Assembly (NCBI RefSeq): GCF_014645795.1
Contig: NZ_BMMK01000021.1
Coordinates: 48,172 to 112,171, forward strand
Origin: Longimycelium tulufanense
Lineage (GTDB): Bacteria; Actinomycetota; Actinomycetes; Mycobacteriales; Pseudonocardiaceae
Direction of reading: 5' to 3'
DNA: 64,000 bases
Shown: piece by piece, positions 1 through 9,283 of the stretch
How positions within the stretch are numbered: position 1 is the first letter of the stretch
Layout: each line of letters opens with the position of its first letter
The notes under the pieces: generated by a model
Told to the model about the DNA's origin: nothing
Databases searched by the model: none
What the model saw: only the letters and a program-made list of their open reading frames with translations
Translations under genes and position numbers: made by a program

Positions 1-2669
1 CAGCCTTGGGCGAGATCGGCGAAGCGGCTGTAGTGCAGCTGATGCGCAACGGTGACGGTCGCGGTCGGACCGGCCCGGTGCTTGGCCAGGATCAGATCCG
101 CCTCCCCCATGCGCGGGTCGTCGCGCTCCCACGCGTCCGGCCGGTGAATGAGGATGACCATGTCCGCGTCCTGCTCGAGGCTGTTGTGCACCGAAACGCC
201 GTTGGCCACGAAGTTGTGGGTGCCCGGGACGGTTCCGTCGTAGACCTCCTGCTCGCCGAGGCTGGTGATCTCGACAATCCTGTCCCAGAACACGTCGTTG
301 GTCGCGAGCATCTCCAGGTCGGCGTCGTCCAACACCGCCGCCACCCTGGCCAACCGCGCCCGGCTCGGCGCGTGCTTCCACATCGTCGAGCCACAGAACC
401 GGGAGCCCATGGCCGCCGAGAACGCGCGGTGCGCGATTCCCTGTGCCGCCAGCAGTGATCGCACCCGATCCCACACCTCGCGCGGCACGGTGTCCAGGTT
501 CGCGTTGCCGACGATCGTGCGGAGCCGCCGAGCGGCCTCGACGGCCAGTAGGCCGCGTGCGCCATGTACCCCGATCTCGTCGAAGAACAACAGCTGGTTC
601 TCCACACCGTAGATGTAGAGCTGCCAGCCGTCGCGGTACCCGCTCCTGCGGACCTGCCTGATCCGTGGCTGGACTCCCAGTCGAAGCAGGAGCTGGCCAA
701 CGCCGTCGACCAGGCGACGACTCGTGGAGCCGTAGGACACGCGTGCGTGTCCCGCCTTGTCGTCCCAGCGAACCGAACCGTCGGTAGACCACAGGTGCCG
801 CAGGAACAACGCGATCTGTTCCTTTGGCAGGGCAAACACGCGGTCCGGCACGAACCTCTCATGGCTGCGCAGGCCGAACAAACCCAGCCCGTCCAGCCAC
901 TCGGCGATCGGGTTCCGCTTCCCGCACGCGAGCCGGTGCGACGCGGGCAGGCGCAGGGACGTGCAGCGGGCGGCTCCGTGGTCGTCGCGCACCGGGTGCA
1001 CGCCGAAATGACGCGCGGCCTCGGCAACCGCGCGGATGTTGGCCTCGTCCCTGCTGGCGTAGCGGATCGGCTGGCGACGGACGAAGGAACCATTGCCGAG
1101 CAGGTGCGCCAGCATGATGATCTCCGGCTCCGGCAGTGGCTCCGTGCACAGCGGCTCGGGTACGCGTCGAGACACGGCGAGGCGGTCGCCGACCGCCAGC
1201 TCCGCCAGCGGAATCCAGCCGTCGATGGTGAGGAACGGGTGATTTCCGGTCGCCTCCACCTCCCGGCCGGAGGCGAGACGCAATCGGAAGACCTCTTTCA
1301 CCCCGCTCGGGAACACCTTCACCATGGGCCGCGGAACCATGCGCATCCGCTCGTCCAGCGACCACACCACGGGCTGCTCGCCGGAGGCCAGGAGGTCGCC
1401 GAGGGTGACCTCCGCGCCGGTGTCTGCGCGCAGGATCCGGGAGCCGGCGGTCAGGCAGCCGGACTCGCGCAGGTCGGAGAGCATGGGGCGCTTGTCGGTC
1501 CGCTGTTCCGGACCACGGTTCAACTGCGAGATCGCGATCACCGGAACCTCCAGCTCCTTGGCCAGAAGCTTCAGGTTCCGGGAGAACTCCGACACCTCCT
1601 GCTGCCGGGACTCGACCCGCTTGCCGGACGTCATCAGCTGCATGTAGTCGACCACGACGAGCTTCAGGTCGTGCCGCTGCTTCAGCCGCCGCGCCTTCGC
1701 CCGGATCTCCATCATGGTCAGGTTCGGCGAGTCGTCGATGAACAGCGGCGCCTCGCTGATCTCGCTCATCCGCCGCGCGAGCCGGGTCCAGTCGTCGTCG
1801 GTCATCCGACCAGACCGCATGTCGGCGAGCCGGATGCGGGCCTCGGCGGAGAGCATGCGCATGACGATCTCGATCCGGCTCATCTCCAGCGAGAAGATCA
1901 CGCTCGACATGCCGTGCTTGATCGAGCACGAGCGTGCGAAGTCCAGTCCCAACGTGGATTTGCCCACACCGGGTCGAGCCGCGACGATGATCATCTGGCC
2001 GGGGTGCAGGCCGTTGGTCACCGAGTCCAGGTCGGCGAAGCCCGTCGGGATGCCCAGCGACACGCCGCCGCGCGAGGCGATGGCGTCGATCTCGTCCATC
2101 GTCGGCTGGAGCAGGTCCTCCAGCGCCTGGTAGTCCTCGCTGGTCCGCCGCTCGGTGACCTCGTAGATCGAGGCCTGCGCACGGTCCACGACCTCGTCGA
2201 TATCGGCCCCGTCCTGCCCGTGGTAACCGAGCTGCACGATCCGGGTGCCCGCCTCGACGAGCCGGCGCAGCACCGCCTTCTCCGCGACGATCTCGGCGTA
2301 GTACCCGGCGTTCGCCGCGGTGGGCACGGTGGCGATCAGGGTGTGCATGTACGGACCGCCGCCCACGCGGAGCAGCTCGCCACGCCGCTCCAGCTCGGCG
2401 GCCACGGTGACCGCGTCGGCGGGCTCGCCACGCCCGTACAGGTCGAGAACGCAGTCGTAGATGACCTGGTGCGCCGGTCGGTAGAAGTCACCGGGACGCA
2501 GGATCTCCACCACGTCCGCGATGGCGTCCTTGCTCAGCAGCATGCCGCCGAGCACCGACTGCTCGGCCGCGAGGTCCTGCGGCGGGAGTCGGTCGGGGCC
2601 GTCGGAGTACCCGTTGTCACCCGGACCCGGTGAAGGTGCCCGCATCCCGCGGTCGTCCGGCAGCGCCAC
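1..2669 (-). CDS. dnaB: Replicative DNA helicase DnaB, intein-containing (3' end at window edge)
   Basis: This is the hexameric replication-fork helicase. The GTG start at 2669 follows GGGAGGTG at good spacing and gives MALPDDRGM..., an N-terminal domain with PPQDLAAEQSVLGGML, and an ATPase domain with Walker A ARPGVGKSTLGL. The reading frame stays open for about 889 codons because a 425-residue intein is inserted between RESG and SLEQDAD, so the spliced protein would be about 464 residues. The last bases read GGC TG, so the stop (TGA if the next base is A) probably lies one base outside the window. The intein-bearing dnaB lies downstream of rplI, as in M. tuberculosis. The upstream gap is full of DnaA-box-like sequences, which suggests control by DnaA. 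Confidence 0.96.
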   Translation of the reverse strand, partial: MALPDDRGMRAPSPGPGDNGYSDGPDRLPPQDLAAEQSVLGGMLLSKDAIADVVEILRPGDFYRPAHQVIYDCVLDLYGRGEPADAVTVAAELERRGELLRVGGGPYMHTLIATVPTAANAGYYAEIVAEKAVLRRLVEAGTRIVQLGYHGQDGADIDEVVDRAQASIYEVTERRTSEDYQALEDLLQPTMDEIDAIASRGGVSLGIPTGFADLDSVTNGLHPGQMIIVAARPGVGKSTLGLDFARSCSIKHGMSSVIFSLEMSRIEIVMRMLSAEARIRLADMRSGRMTDDDWTRLARRMSEISEAPLFIDDSPNLTMMEIRAKARRLKQRHDLKLVVVDYMQLMTSGKRVESRQQEVSEFSRNLKLLAKELEVPVIAISQLNRGPEQRTDKRPMLSDLRESGCLTAGSRILRADTGAEVTLGDLLASGEQPVVWSLDERMRMVPRPMVKVFPSGVKEVFRLRLASGREVEATGNHPFLTIDGWIPLAELAVGDRLAVSRRVPEPLCTEPLPEPEIIMLAHLLGNGSFVRRQPIRYASRDEANIRAVAEAARHFGVHPVRDDHGAARCTSLRLPASHRLACGKRNPIAEWLDGLGLFGLRSHERFVPDRVFALPKEQIALFLRHLWSTDGSVRWDDKAGHARVSYGSTSRRLVDGVGQLLLRLGVQPRIRQVRRSGYRDGWQLYIYGVENQLLFFDEIGVHGARGLLAVEAARRLRTIVGNANLDTVPREVWDRVRSLLAAQGIAHRAFSAAMGSRFCGSTMWKHAPSRARLARVAAVLDDADLEMLATNDVFWDRIVEITSLGEQEVYDGTVPGTHNFVANGVSVHNSLEQDADMVILIHRPDAWERDDPRMGEADLILAKHRAGPTATVTVAHQLHYSRFADLAQG
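183..1457 (-). other. Intein in DnaB with LAGLIDADG-type endonuclease domain
   Basis: This is an in-frame protein insertion of 425 codons. It begins with the splicing nucleophile Cys (CLTAGSRIL, after ...SDLRESG) and ends with VSVHN followed by the extein Ser of SLEQDAD. The His-Asn end and +1 Ser are the canonical splicing residues. A block B-like segment (EVEATGNHPFLT) is present. The middle carries two dodecapeptide-like motifs, LAHLLGNGS and LRHLWSTDGS, each with an acidic or polar residue in the expected place, so the homing endonuclease domain looks intact. The RESG/SIEQDAD insertion point is the site known from the Synechocystis DnaB intein. Confidence 0.93.
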
Positions 2670-2832
2670 CGCGCAAACACCTCCCAGCTCGCGACCCGAT
2701 CCCCCCGCCCCGCTGTGGTTGTAACCGGCGGCACCCACGAACCGGCGCATTCCGCGCCGTGGCCACGCTCAGCGAACGCGAGAGCAACGAGCGGCGACGG
2801 TAGATCGCCCGTACGGACCAGGCAAACCGTGG

Positions 2833-3069
2833 TTATCCACAGGGACGGGTTCGGCTGTGGATAGCCCAGGACGATTGACCACAGGCCGCCCCGGAAGTTG
2901 TGGAAGGCTGGGGACAACCTGGGGACAACTTGATCCCCGGAAGAAAAATCCGCAGGTTAAACCCTGTGGATAAGCTGTGGACAAAATGACCCCAAACGAG
3001 CCCGGCGTGTCGTGTGTGACAGCAAACTCGGCGTGTCGGGAGCCGGTCGTCACAACCGGCTGGGGATAA
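2833..3069. promoter_or_regulatory. Cluster of about nine DnaA-box-like sequences upstream of dnaB
   Basis: Exact consensus boxes occur at 2833-2841 (TTATCCACA), 2965-2973 (TGTGGATAA) and 2976-2984 (TGTGGACAA). One-mismatch copies occur at 2856-2864, 2875-2883, 2909-2917, 2920-2928 and 3061-3069, with a weaker one near 2898. Both orientations are used. The stretch around 2941-2995 is noticeably A+T-richer than its surroundings. No coding region was found between the dnaB start and rplI. Likely roles are DnaA-dependent control of dnaB or DnaA titration; an origin-like function cannot be excluded. Confidence 0.7.
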
Positions 3070-3093
3070 CCCGGCATGCCGCGAACAGACGAA

Positions 3094-3139
3094 CGCGCCG
3101 CCCATCGGGTGATCGTCGGATGACCTGACGGGCGGCGCG
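3094..3139 (-). terminator. Hairpin downstream of rplI
   Basis: Perfect 10-bp inverted repeat CGCGCCGCCC / GGGCGGCGCG with a 26-nt loop, just past the rplI stop. It has no T run, as is common in actinobacteria. It probably ends the rpsF-ssb-rpsR-rplI transcript before the dnaB promoter region. Confidence 0.55.
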
Positions 3140-3203
3140 TGCGCCGTCGTCGCCAGTGCGCGTTCGTCGCGGTGGCTACCGCGCGGGATCGGGCCCGCAG
3201 GGA

Positions 3204-3656
3204 TCAGGCCGAGGTGACGTCGAGCCGGACCTCGACCGTGACCTCCGGGTGCAGCCGGATGCCGGCCTTGTGCGTGCCCAGGGTCTTGATGTGCCCGGAC
3301 AGCTCCACCATGCGCTTGTCCAGCAGCGGGCCACCGGCCGCCTTGATGGCGGACACGACATCGGCGGTGGTCACCGAGCCGAACAGCTTCGTGGAGCCCT
3401 CGGCGGCCTTCGCCTTGAGCGGGACCGCACCCAGGCCCTCGAGCTGGCCCTTGACCTCCTTGGCGTGGTCGAGGTCGCGGATCCGGCGCGTCTCCTGGGC
3501 ACGGCGAATGGTCTCGACCTGCTTCTGCGCGCCGCGGGTGGCCACGATGGCCAGGCCGCGCGGCAGCAGGTAGTTACGGCCGTAGCCGTCCTTGACCTCG
3601 ACGGTGTCGCCCGGACCGCCGAGGCCGGCCACGTCGGTGGTGAGGATGAGCTTCAC
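3204..3656 (-). CDS. rplI: 50S ribosomal protein L9
   Basis: 150 residues beginning [19 protein letters not shown] and continuing with the L9 signature [14 protein letters not shown]. It has the usual two-domain layout: an N-terminal 23S-rRNA-binding domain, a long charged connecting helix (about residues 45-75) and a C-terminal domain ending in an Ile/Val-rich strand. It is the last gene of the rpsF-ssb-rpsR-rplI operon, 30 bp after rpsR, and the length is normal for the family. Confidence 0.97.
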   Translation of the reverse strand: MKLILTTDVAGLGGPGDTVEVKDGYGRNYLLPRGLAIVATRGAQKQVETIRRAQETRRIRDLDHAKEVKGQLEGLGAVPLKAKAAEGSTKLFGSVTTADVVSAIKAAGGPLLDKRMVELSGHIKTLGTHKAGIRLHPEVTVEVRLDVTSA

Positions 3657-3686
3657 GACTCTCGTCTCCCCTCGTGATCAGCCGGT

Positions 3687-3923
3687 TCAGCGGGCGGTCG
3701 AGGTGTAGGGCAGCAGCGCCATCTCGCGCGCGTTCTTCACCGCGGTGGCGACGTCGCGCTGGTGCTGGCTGCAGTTGCCGGTCACCCGGCGGGCACGGAT
3801 CTTGCCGCGGTCGGAGATGAACTTCCGCAGCAGGGTGGTGTCCTTGTAGTCAATGATCTGCGTGCTGTCCTTGCAGAACACGCAGACCTTCTTCTTCGGC
3901 TTGCGTGCAGGCGCCTTCGCCAT
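3687..3923 (-). CDS. rpsR: 30S ribosomal protein S18 (zinc-ligand form)
   Basis: 78 residues with KVCVFC and [12 protein letters not shown], so three Cys and one His remain in the positions expected of the zinc-binding (C+) S18 type. The core [18 protein letters not shown] is typical. S18 sits on the 30S platform beside S6. Its place in the S6-SSB-S18-L9 operon is the conserved bacterial arrangement. The C+ form matters because actinobacteria often carry a second, zinc-independent paralogue induced by zinc starvation. Confidence 0.96.
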   Translation of the reverse strand: MAKAPARKPKKKVCVFCKDSTQIIDYKDTTLLRKFISDRGKIRARRVTGNCSQHQRDVATAVKNAREMALLPYTSTAR

Positions 3924-4026
3924 GGGTCGTCCTCCTGGACTGAGCAGCTACCTGGATCGGGGAACGCCGGCCGCCTCGACGGGCGCGACTCGTGCCGGAT
4001 CGGATACCGGGTGGGATACCGGCCGA

Positions 4027-4509
4027 TCAGAACGGCGGTTCGTCGCTGTACCCGGCGGAACCGGCGGGCGGGGCGGAGCCCCACGGGTCGTCGGCGGGAG
4101 CAGCCGGTGCGGATGAGCCGAAGCCCCCCGAACCGCTACCGCGGCTGACCTTGTTCACCTTGGCCGTCGCGTAGCGCAGGGAGGGGCCGATCTCGTCCAC
4201 CTCCAGCTCGATCACGGTGCGCTTCTCGCCCTCGCGGGTCTCGAACGAGCGCTGCCGCAGCCGGCCGCTCACGATCACCCGCATGCCCCTGGTCAGGGAC
4301 TCGGCGACGTTCTCGGCGGCCTGCCGCCAGATGTTGCAGCGCAGGAACAACGCCTCACCGTCGCGCCACTCGCCGCTCTGGCGGTCGAAGATGCGCGGGG
4401 TGGAGGCCACGGTGAAGTTGGCTACCGCGGCGCCCGAGGGGGTGAAGCGCAGTTCCGGGTCGGCGGTCAGGTTACCGACCACCGTGATCGTCGTCTCACC
4501 AGCAGCCAT
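4027..4509 (-). CDS. ssb: Single-stranded DNA-binding protein
   Basis: 160 residues. An OB-fold occupies residues 1-115 ([18 protein letters not shown] near the start, [18 protein letters not shown] in the middle). A Gly/Pro/Ala-rich flexible linker follows, then the acidic tip DEPPF that binds SSB partner proteins. It coats ssDNA in replication and repair and lies between rpsF and rpsR, transcribed with them. Confidence 0.96.
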   Translation of the reverse strand: MAAGETTITVVGNLTADPELRFTPSGAAVANFTVASTPRIFDRQSGEWRDGEALFLRCNIWRQAAENVAESLTRGMRVIVSGRLRQRSFETREGEKRTVIELEVDEIGPSLRYATAKVNKVSRGSGSGGFGSSAPAAPADDPWGSAPPAGSAGYSDEPPF

Positions 4510-4533
4510 GGGAACGGCTCCCTACCGGCCCGG

Positions 4534-4842
4534 TCAGGCCTTGACGGCGGTACGGGTGTCCTCGCGGCGCAGGACCTTGGTCCGCAGCACCGACTCGTTC
4601 AGGCCGAGCTGGCGGTCCAGCTCCTTGACCGCGTCCGGGTCGCAGAACACGTCGACGACGGCGTAGATGCCCTCGGCGTGCTTCGCGATCTCGTACGACA
4701 GCCGACGACGGCCCCAGACGTCGACCTTCTCCACGTTGCCGCCCGAGGTCCGGACGACGTTGAGGAAGGTGTCCAGCGACGGAGCGACGGTGCGCTCGTC
4801 CAGGGACGGGTCGAGGATGACCATCACCTCGTAGTGACGCAT
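4534..4842 (-). CDS. rpsF: 30S ribosomal protein S6
   Basis: 102 residues, [19 protein letters not shown]..., with the typical ferredoxin-like S6 sequence ([20 protein letters not shown]). I chose the ATG at 4842, 12 nt after AGGAGG, over an in-frame GTG three codons upstream that lies only 3 nt from the ribosome site. First gene of the S6-SSB-S18-L9 operon; S6 pairs with S18 in the 30S platform. Confidence 0.95.
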   Translation of the reverse strand: MRHYEVMVILDPSLDERTVAPSLDTFLNVVRTSGGNVEKVDVWGRRRLSYEIAKHAEGIYAVVDVFCDPDAVKELDRQLGLNESVLRTKVLRREDTRTAVKA

Positions 4843-4985
4843 GAAGACCACTCACCTCCTGTGGGCTCACGGCCATGGGCTCTCCATGGCAGGAGGATCT
4901 GTCGCGTCAGCAACCGAGCCAGGCTAGCAACCGGCGCGGCCGGCGTCCCGGCAGGGGGTCGGTGTGGCGTCGGGGCGGCCCGCTC

Positions 4986-5987
4986 TCAGCGGGTGGCGCG
5001 GCGGAGTGCCCAGGCACGCACCAGCCCGGCCGTGACCGTCGCGAGGGCGAGGACGGCCAGCACCGCCCCGGCCCCGACCCGGTTCGTACGCGCCGGCGGC
5101 AGGGCCTCCGCCCGGCCGGCGTGGGTCACGCTGTTGTCGGCGGCCTGCGGCCCACCGAAGAACCCGAACTCCGGCGGGTACTCCCCGCCCCGGCCCCCGT
5201 ACCGCAGGCCCGGGGACGGCGCCCACCCGCCCGGGGTGGCGAAGGGCAGCCGCGAGTAGTCGTAGAACGGCACCCGCCCGAAGTCGTACCAACCCCAGCC
5301 GGCCAGCCGGAACAGATCAAAGTTACGCGGCTTGTGCCCGCCGCCCACCACCTCGTGGGTCGGTCCGGCACCCTGCCGCACCGCCGGCTCCTGACCCGGA
5401 GGCTGCTGGGGTTGCGGCTGGGCCGGCTGCCCGTCGGCAGGCTGCCGGGGCGCCGGCCGCGTGCCACCGCCCGGCCGCGCCCGCTCGGCCACGGCCCGGG
5501 CCTCGTCCTGCACCGGAGCGGCGGCCGCGTTCGACGCCCGCACCGTGATCCCGCACGTCGTGGTGAGCCGGTCGGTGACCCGCCTCGCCACCTCGTCCAT
5601 GATCGGCCCCAGCAGCGGGATCTTCCGCAGCTCCGCGACCACCGCGGCCGCGATCTGCCGGCCGCCGATCGTGCCGCCTCCGGCGGGTACGGTGCCCAGC
5701 GGGATCGGGGGTAACTCCCGGATGTTCCGCTCCGCCGGGTCGGCGAGCAGCAGGCCGCCGGGAACCGCCCGGACCACCTCGACCACCGGCCCGGCGATCG
5801 CGCCCGGGGCGAGCGAGACCGGTTGCCCGGCCTCGCCACCGACACTGGCCGCACAGTCGCCCACCACGACCGGTTCGGCGGCCGTGGCCGCACCGGCCCC
5901 GGCCAGTGCGCCGGCCGCACCCAGCGCCGCCGCCAGGGTGGCGGCCGCGCTCACCCGGGCCAGTCGGCCGGTCCTGCCGAGGGTCAT
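4986..5987 (-). CDS. Secreted, C-terminally membrane-anchored protein of unknown function
   Basis: 333 residues, start at ATG 5987 after GGAGG. An N-terminal signal peptide (TLAAALGAAGALAGAG, cleavage near ATAAEP) is followed by a region with two Cys (GDCAAS and TTTCGITV) that could form a disulfide. A Pro/Gln-rich stretch follows at about residues 175-210, then an aromatic Gly/Tyr/Phe-rich segment (WGWYDFGRVPFYDYSR), and a final transmembrane helix followed by RRATR. There is no LPXTG motif. It looks like an envelope protein with an extracellular body and a short cytoplasmic tail. It sits downstream of rpsF on the same strand but at a distance of more than 850 bp from its start. I recognise no family. 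Confidence 0.75.
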   Translation of the reverse strand: MTLGRTGRLARVSAAATLAAALGAAGALAGAGAATAAEPVVVGDCAASVGGEAGQPVSLAPGAIAGPVVEVVRAVPGGLLLADPAERNIRELPPIPLGTVPAGGGTIGGRQIAAAVVAELRKIPLLGPIMDEVARRVTDRLTTTCGITVRASNAAAAPVQDEARAVAERARPGGGTRPAPRQPADGQPAQPQPQQPPGQEPAVRQGAGPTHEVVGGGHKPRNFDLFRLAGWGWYDFGRVPFYDYSRLPFATPGGWAPSPGLRYGGRGGEYPPEFGFFGGPQAADNSVTHAGRAEALPPARTNRVGAGAVLAVLALATVTAGLVRAWALRRATR

Positions 5988-6137
5988 CCGGGCCTCCCTC
6001 CGGCTCAACCCGGCGGTTACGTCACGAGGCCCAACGACCGTACGCGGGGAAGGTGACGCGGGCCATACCTCCGGGGCTCGCCGGGGTACGGACGGTGACG
6101 TGCGAGGCCGTCTCGGCCTACTACTACCCTCGGCGTC

Positions 6138-6908
6138 ATGCGCATCGGGGCCCACGTCGGCGTCGACAACCCACTCGGCGCCGCGAACGAACGCGGCGCC
6201 CAAGTGGTGCAGGTCTTCCTCTCCAACCCACAGAGCTGGACGGCGGCGCAGCCGCACCCGCAGGCGGAGGAGTTGCGCGCGGCCGACATCGAGGTCTTCG
6301 TGCACGCCCCCTACGTGGTGAACGTGGCGTCGCTGAACAACCGCATCCGCATTCCCTCCCGCAAGGCCGTGGCCCAGCAGGCGAAGGTCGCGGCCGAGAC
6401 CGGCGCGAGCGGGCTGATCGTGCACGGCGGGCACGTGACCAAGGGCGACGACCCGGCCGAGGGCATCGCCAACTGGCGCAAGCTGTTCGAGCGACAGGCC
6501 GACGCCGGCGGCTTCGCCGTGCCGCTCCTGATCGAGAACACCGCGGGGGGCGACAACGCCATGGCCCGCCGGCTGGACATGCTGGCCCGACTGTGGGACG
6601 CGGTGGGCGACTTCGGCCCCGGCTTCTGCCTGGACACCTGCCACGCCTTCGCCGCCGGCGAGGAGCTGCTGGGGATCGTGGACCGGGTGAAGTCGATCAC
6701 CGGCCGTATCGATCTGGTGCATCTCAATGACTCGCGGGACGCCTTCGGGTCCTCGCGCGACCGGCACGCCAACATCGGTGCCGGCACGATCGACCCGGAC
6801 CTGCTGGTCGCGGTGTGCTCGGCCGCGGGCGCACCGGTCGTGGTGGAGACACCCGGAAACGGCCAGGCCGACGACATCGCGTTCCTGCGCGAGAAGCTCG
6901 GACGGTGA
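6138..6908 (+). CDS. nfo: Deoxyribonuclease IV (AP endonuclease family 2)
   Basis: 256 residues forming a TIM-barrel AP endonuclease that nicks DNA 5' to abasic sites in base excision repair. Metal-ligand motifs are visible: [51 protein letters not shown] and VVVETPG, the usual set of His, Glu and Asp ligands for three zinc ions. The start at ATG 6138 gives the standard family N terminus. The stop is 4 bp before the next gene, a GT87 protein, so they may be co-transcribed. The upstream gene is divergent. Confidence 0.93.
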   Translation: MRIGAHVGVDNPLGAANERGAQVVQVFLSNPQSWTAAQPHPQAEELRAADIEVFVHAPYVVNVASLNNRIRIPSRKAVAQQAKVAAETGASGLIVHGGHVTKGDDPAEGIANWRKLFERQADAGGFAVPLLIENTAGGDNAMARRLDMLARLWDAVGDFGPGFCLDTCHAFAAGEELLGIVDRVKSITGRIDLVHLNDSRDAFGSSRDRHANIGAGTIDPDLLVAVCSAAGAPVVVETPGNGQADDIAFLREKLGR

Positions 6909-6912
6909 GCGG

Positions 6913-8409
6913 GTGGCGCGCCGGCTGGTGACCGGAGCCGCCACCGAGGGGGTCGCGGACGATCCGGTCGACGTGGTGGAGGTGCTGCGCGACCGGGAGG
7001 TGCGGGTGCCCGAGGAGAAGGGCCGGTCCGGTCGCGCCGTCGCGCTGCGGTTCGGGCGGGTCGCGCTGGCCGTCGTCGTCCTGCTGTGCGGGCTGACCCT
7101 GATCGCCGGCTACGCCAACAAAGCGCGCTGCACCGGACCGGACTTCGACGAGTGGGGCCGCACGCAGCCGGACTACAAGCAGCGGATCGACCGCGACGTC
7201 TGCTACTCCGACATCCAGCACCTGTGGATCGGTCGGGACATCGACCGGCACGTCTTCCCGTACATCCACGGCCGCATCACCGACGACGGCCAGCTCGTCG
7301 GGGGCTCGGTCGAGTACCCGGTGGTGACCGGCCTGCTGATCTGGGCCGGCGCGATCTTCGCGAGCAACGACGCCCAGTACCTGGCCTACTCGGCGTTGCT
7401 GATGGCGCCGTTCGGGCTGCTCACGGCGTACTTCCTGGGCCGGCTCTCGCGGTGGCGGGCGCTGGCGTGGGCGATCGGCCCGCCGCTGGTGCTCTACGCG
7501 TTCCACAACTGGGACCTGCCGGTCGTGGCGTGTGCGGTCGCGGCGGTGTACGTGATCTACCGCGGCTGGGGTCGTGCCGGGGCGGAGCGGCCTCTGGTGC
7601 AGCGGGCGACGGTGGCGTCGGTGCTGCTCGCGGTGGGCTTCGCGTTCAAGGTGTATCCGGGCGCGTTCGTGCTCCCGCTGCTGCTCTACGTGCTGACCGG
7701 CGGCCGCCGGAGGGCGGACGGCACGCGGGAGATCGCACCGCCGGTGCGCAAGCTGGCCGCCGTGCGCGTGGTGCTCGCGGCCGTGGTGACCGTGGTGCTG
7801 GTGAACCTGCCCTTCGCGTTGTTCGGCTACCAGGGCTGGCGGGCGTCGTTCACGTTCCAGCAGCTGCGGCAGGTGGACATCACCACCAACTCGGTGTGGT
7901 TCTGGGGCTTCCGGCCGTTCTCGGACCCGTCGAACACCGCCTTCCAGGACGCGGTCGGCTTCTGGTCGCCGACCCTGGTGCTCGCCTCGTTCGCGGCGGC
8001 CTGCCTGGTGGGCTGGTGGCACTACCAGCGGCACGGCGTCTACCCGTGGATCCAGGTTTCCGCCGCGATGCTGTGCGGCTTCCTGCTGTTCCACAAGGTG
8101 CACTCGCCGCAGTACACGCTCTGGCTGGTGCCGTTCTTCGTGCTGCTGCGGGTCCGCTGGGGCTGGGTGATCGCCTACTACCTGGCCGACCTGGCGATGG
8201 GGATCGGCATCTTCCGCTGGTACTACGCGACGGCGAACGGGCTGCCTTCCTCGATCTACGACGGGTTCGCCGCCCAGGCGGTGATGATCGGGGTGTGGGG
8301 CCGGGCTGCCCTGTTGGTGGGGTTGTTCGTGGTGTTCCTGGCGGCGCGGTCCACTGTGGACGAGGACGCGATACCGTCGGAGCGACCCCAACCGCTGCCC
8401 GCCGGCTGA
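6913..8409 (+). CDS. GT87-type membrane glycosyltransferase (putative polyprenol-phosphate mannosyltransferase)
   Basis: 498 residues from a GTG start 4 bp after nfo. A cytoplasmic N-terminal tail of about 45 residues is followed by around 10-12 hydrophobic helices, typical of GT-C enzymes that move sugars from polyprenyl phosphates on the outer face of the membrane. It shares a string of signatures with the gene at 10729-12309: CYSD, a FPY motif, EYPVVTGL in the large first loop, and SPQYTLWLVPF near the end. The two are therefore paralogues. The substrate cannot be told from sequence; mannose transfer to lipoglycans or arabinogalactan-type envelope polymers is the family precedent. Confidence 0.82.
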   Translation: MARRLVTGAATEGVADDPVDVVEVLRDREVRVPEEKGRSGRAVALRFGRVALAVVVLLCGLTLIAGYANKARCTGPDFDEWGRTQPDYKQRIDRDVCYSDIQHLWIGRDIDRHVFPYIHGRITDDGQLVGGSVEYPVVTGLLIWAGAIFASNDAQYLAYSALLMAPFGLLTAYFLGRLSRWRALAWAIGPPLVLYAFHNWDLPVVACAVAAVYVIYRGWGRAGAERPLVQRATVASVLLAVGFAFKVYPGAFVLPLLLYVLTGGRRRADGTREIAPPVRKLAAVRVVLAAVVTVVLVNLPFALFGYQGWRASFTFQQLRQVDITTNSVWFWGFRPFSDPSNTAFQDAVGFWSPTLVLASFAAACLVGWWHYQRHGVYPWIQVSAAMLCGFLLFHKVHSPQYTLWLVPFFVLLRVRWGWVIAYYLADLAMGIGIFRWYYATANGLPSSIYDGFAAQAVMIGVWGRAALLVGLFVVFLAARSTVDEDAIPSERPQPLPAG

Positions 8410-8441
8410 TCGGTCGGGCGTGAGAGGCCCGGAGGCTCGTC

Positions 8442-8909
8442 GTGGCTGCTCCCGCCGCGCTTCGGCACCTGCAGATGATCGCCTACTCGTTCGTGTTCGC
8501 GGCGGTGGTGATCACGGTGCTGGGCCTGTTCGTGATCTTCCCGGGGGTCGGGCTGGAATACCAGGCCGCGGCGTTGCTGCCGCTGGTGTTGGCCGCGGCC
8601 GACTGGTTGCTGGTGACGTTGTTGGAGCGGCAGGCGCCGCCCGCCGACGTTGCGTCGCGGAACGGGGCCGCGCACTTCCTCCACACCATGGCACTGTCCC
8701 GGATGGCTTTTGCCGAGGCGCCGATCCTGGTCGGGTTCGTGCTGGTGTTCGTGCTGGGTGACACCGCGCTGCCCGTGGTGTCGGGCTTGCTCGGCAGCCT
8801 GGCCCTGCTCGCGTGGTGGTGGCCGGGCGAGCGGCTGATCCAGGACGCGCGGGCCCGGCTGGAACCGGCGGGTGGTGCCGCGGCACTCGACGAGGTACTC
8901 GGCCGCTGA
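8442..8909 (+). CDS. Small four-helix membrane protein
   Basis: 155 residues, GTG start. Four hydrophobic segments (about residues 12-34, 40-60, 92-112 and 115-130) are separated by short loops, with a polar C terminus ending in DEVLGR. It follows the GT87 gene by 32 bp on the same strand, so it may be a partner of that transferase. No enzymatic motif seen; family not recognised. Confidence 0.7.
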   Translation: MAAPAALRHLQMIAYSFVFAAVVITVLGLFVIFPGVGLEYQAAALLPLVLAAADWLLVTLLERQAPPADVASRNGAAHFLHTMALSRMAFAEAPILVGFVLVFVLGDTALPVVSGLLGSLALLAWWWPGERLIQDARARLEPAGGAAALDEVLGR

Positions 8910-9283
8910 TCGGCCACGGCCGGGGAGGCACCACAACTGGGCAACCAGATCCACGGCCGGAACTGTGATCGATGATGCCAGCCTTGGCCCGTCGGGCTCC
9001 GGCGTTGTCCACAGGCCTGGCGACCCATCCACAGCCTGTGATCTTGTTCTTGCTTTTGCGTTTTCTCAGCTCATAGGCTTGCCGCGGGCTGCGCAGACCC
9101 AGGGCGGGCGGGGGCTGCCCTCCCGCTGGGACCGCGACTGCGGCATCCGAGTGGATCTTCTCCTCGCTGTGACCGGCAGCCTTGCTCCCCTCCGGGGCGG
9201 GGAGAAAGCTCGGGGTGAACGGCCGGGTTCGACCGCGGCCACCGAGGGGACCGCGGCGGAGTATCCGCCGCGAGGAGGCTTCG
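8910..9283. other. Intergenic region upstream of the selenium-binding-protein gene
   Basis: 374 bp without a convincing gene. It contains one exact actinobacterial DnaA-box sequence (TTGTCCACA, 9005-9013) and a second CATCCACAG nearby, a locally A+T-rich stretch at 9040-9075, and G+C-rich imperfect stems around 9100-9130. The promoter of the downstream gene should be here; I could not match a riboswitch class. Confidence 0.4.

Noticed and set aside
564..2633. A 689-codon open frame opposite dnaB
   Set aside because: It lies antisense to the helicase and intein, whose motifs are clear; high-G+C codon use opens the opposite frames.
9005..9039. Further DnaA boxes near the selenium-binding-protein gene as a second cluster
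   Set aside because: Only one exact box and one partial match; too few to call a cluster.
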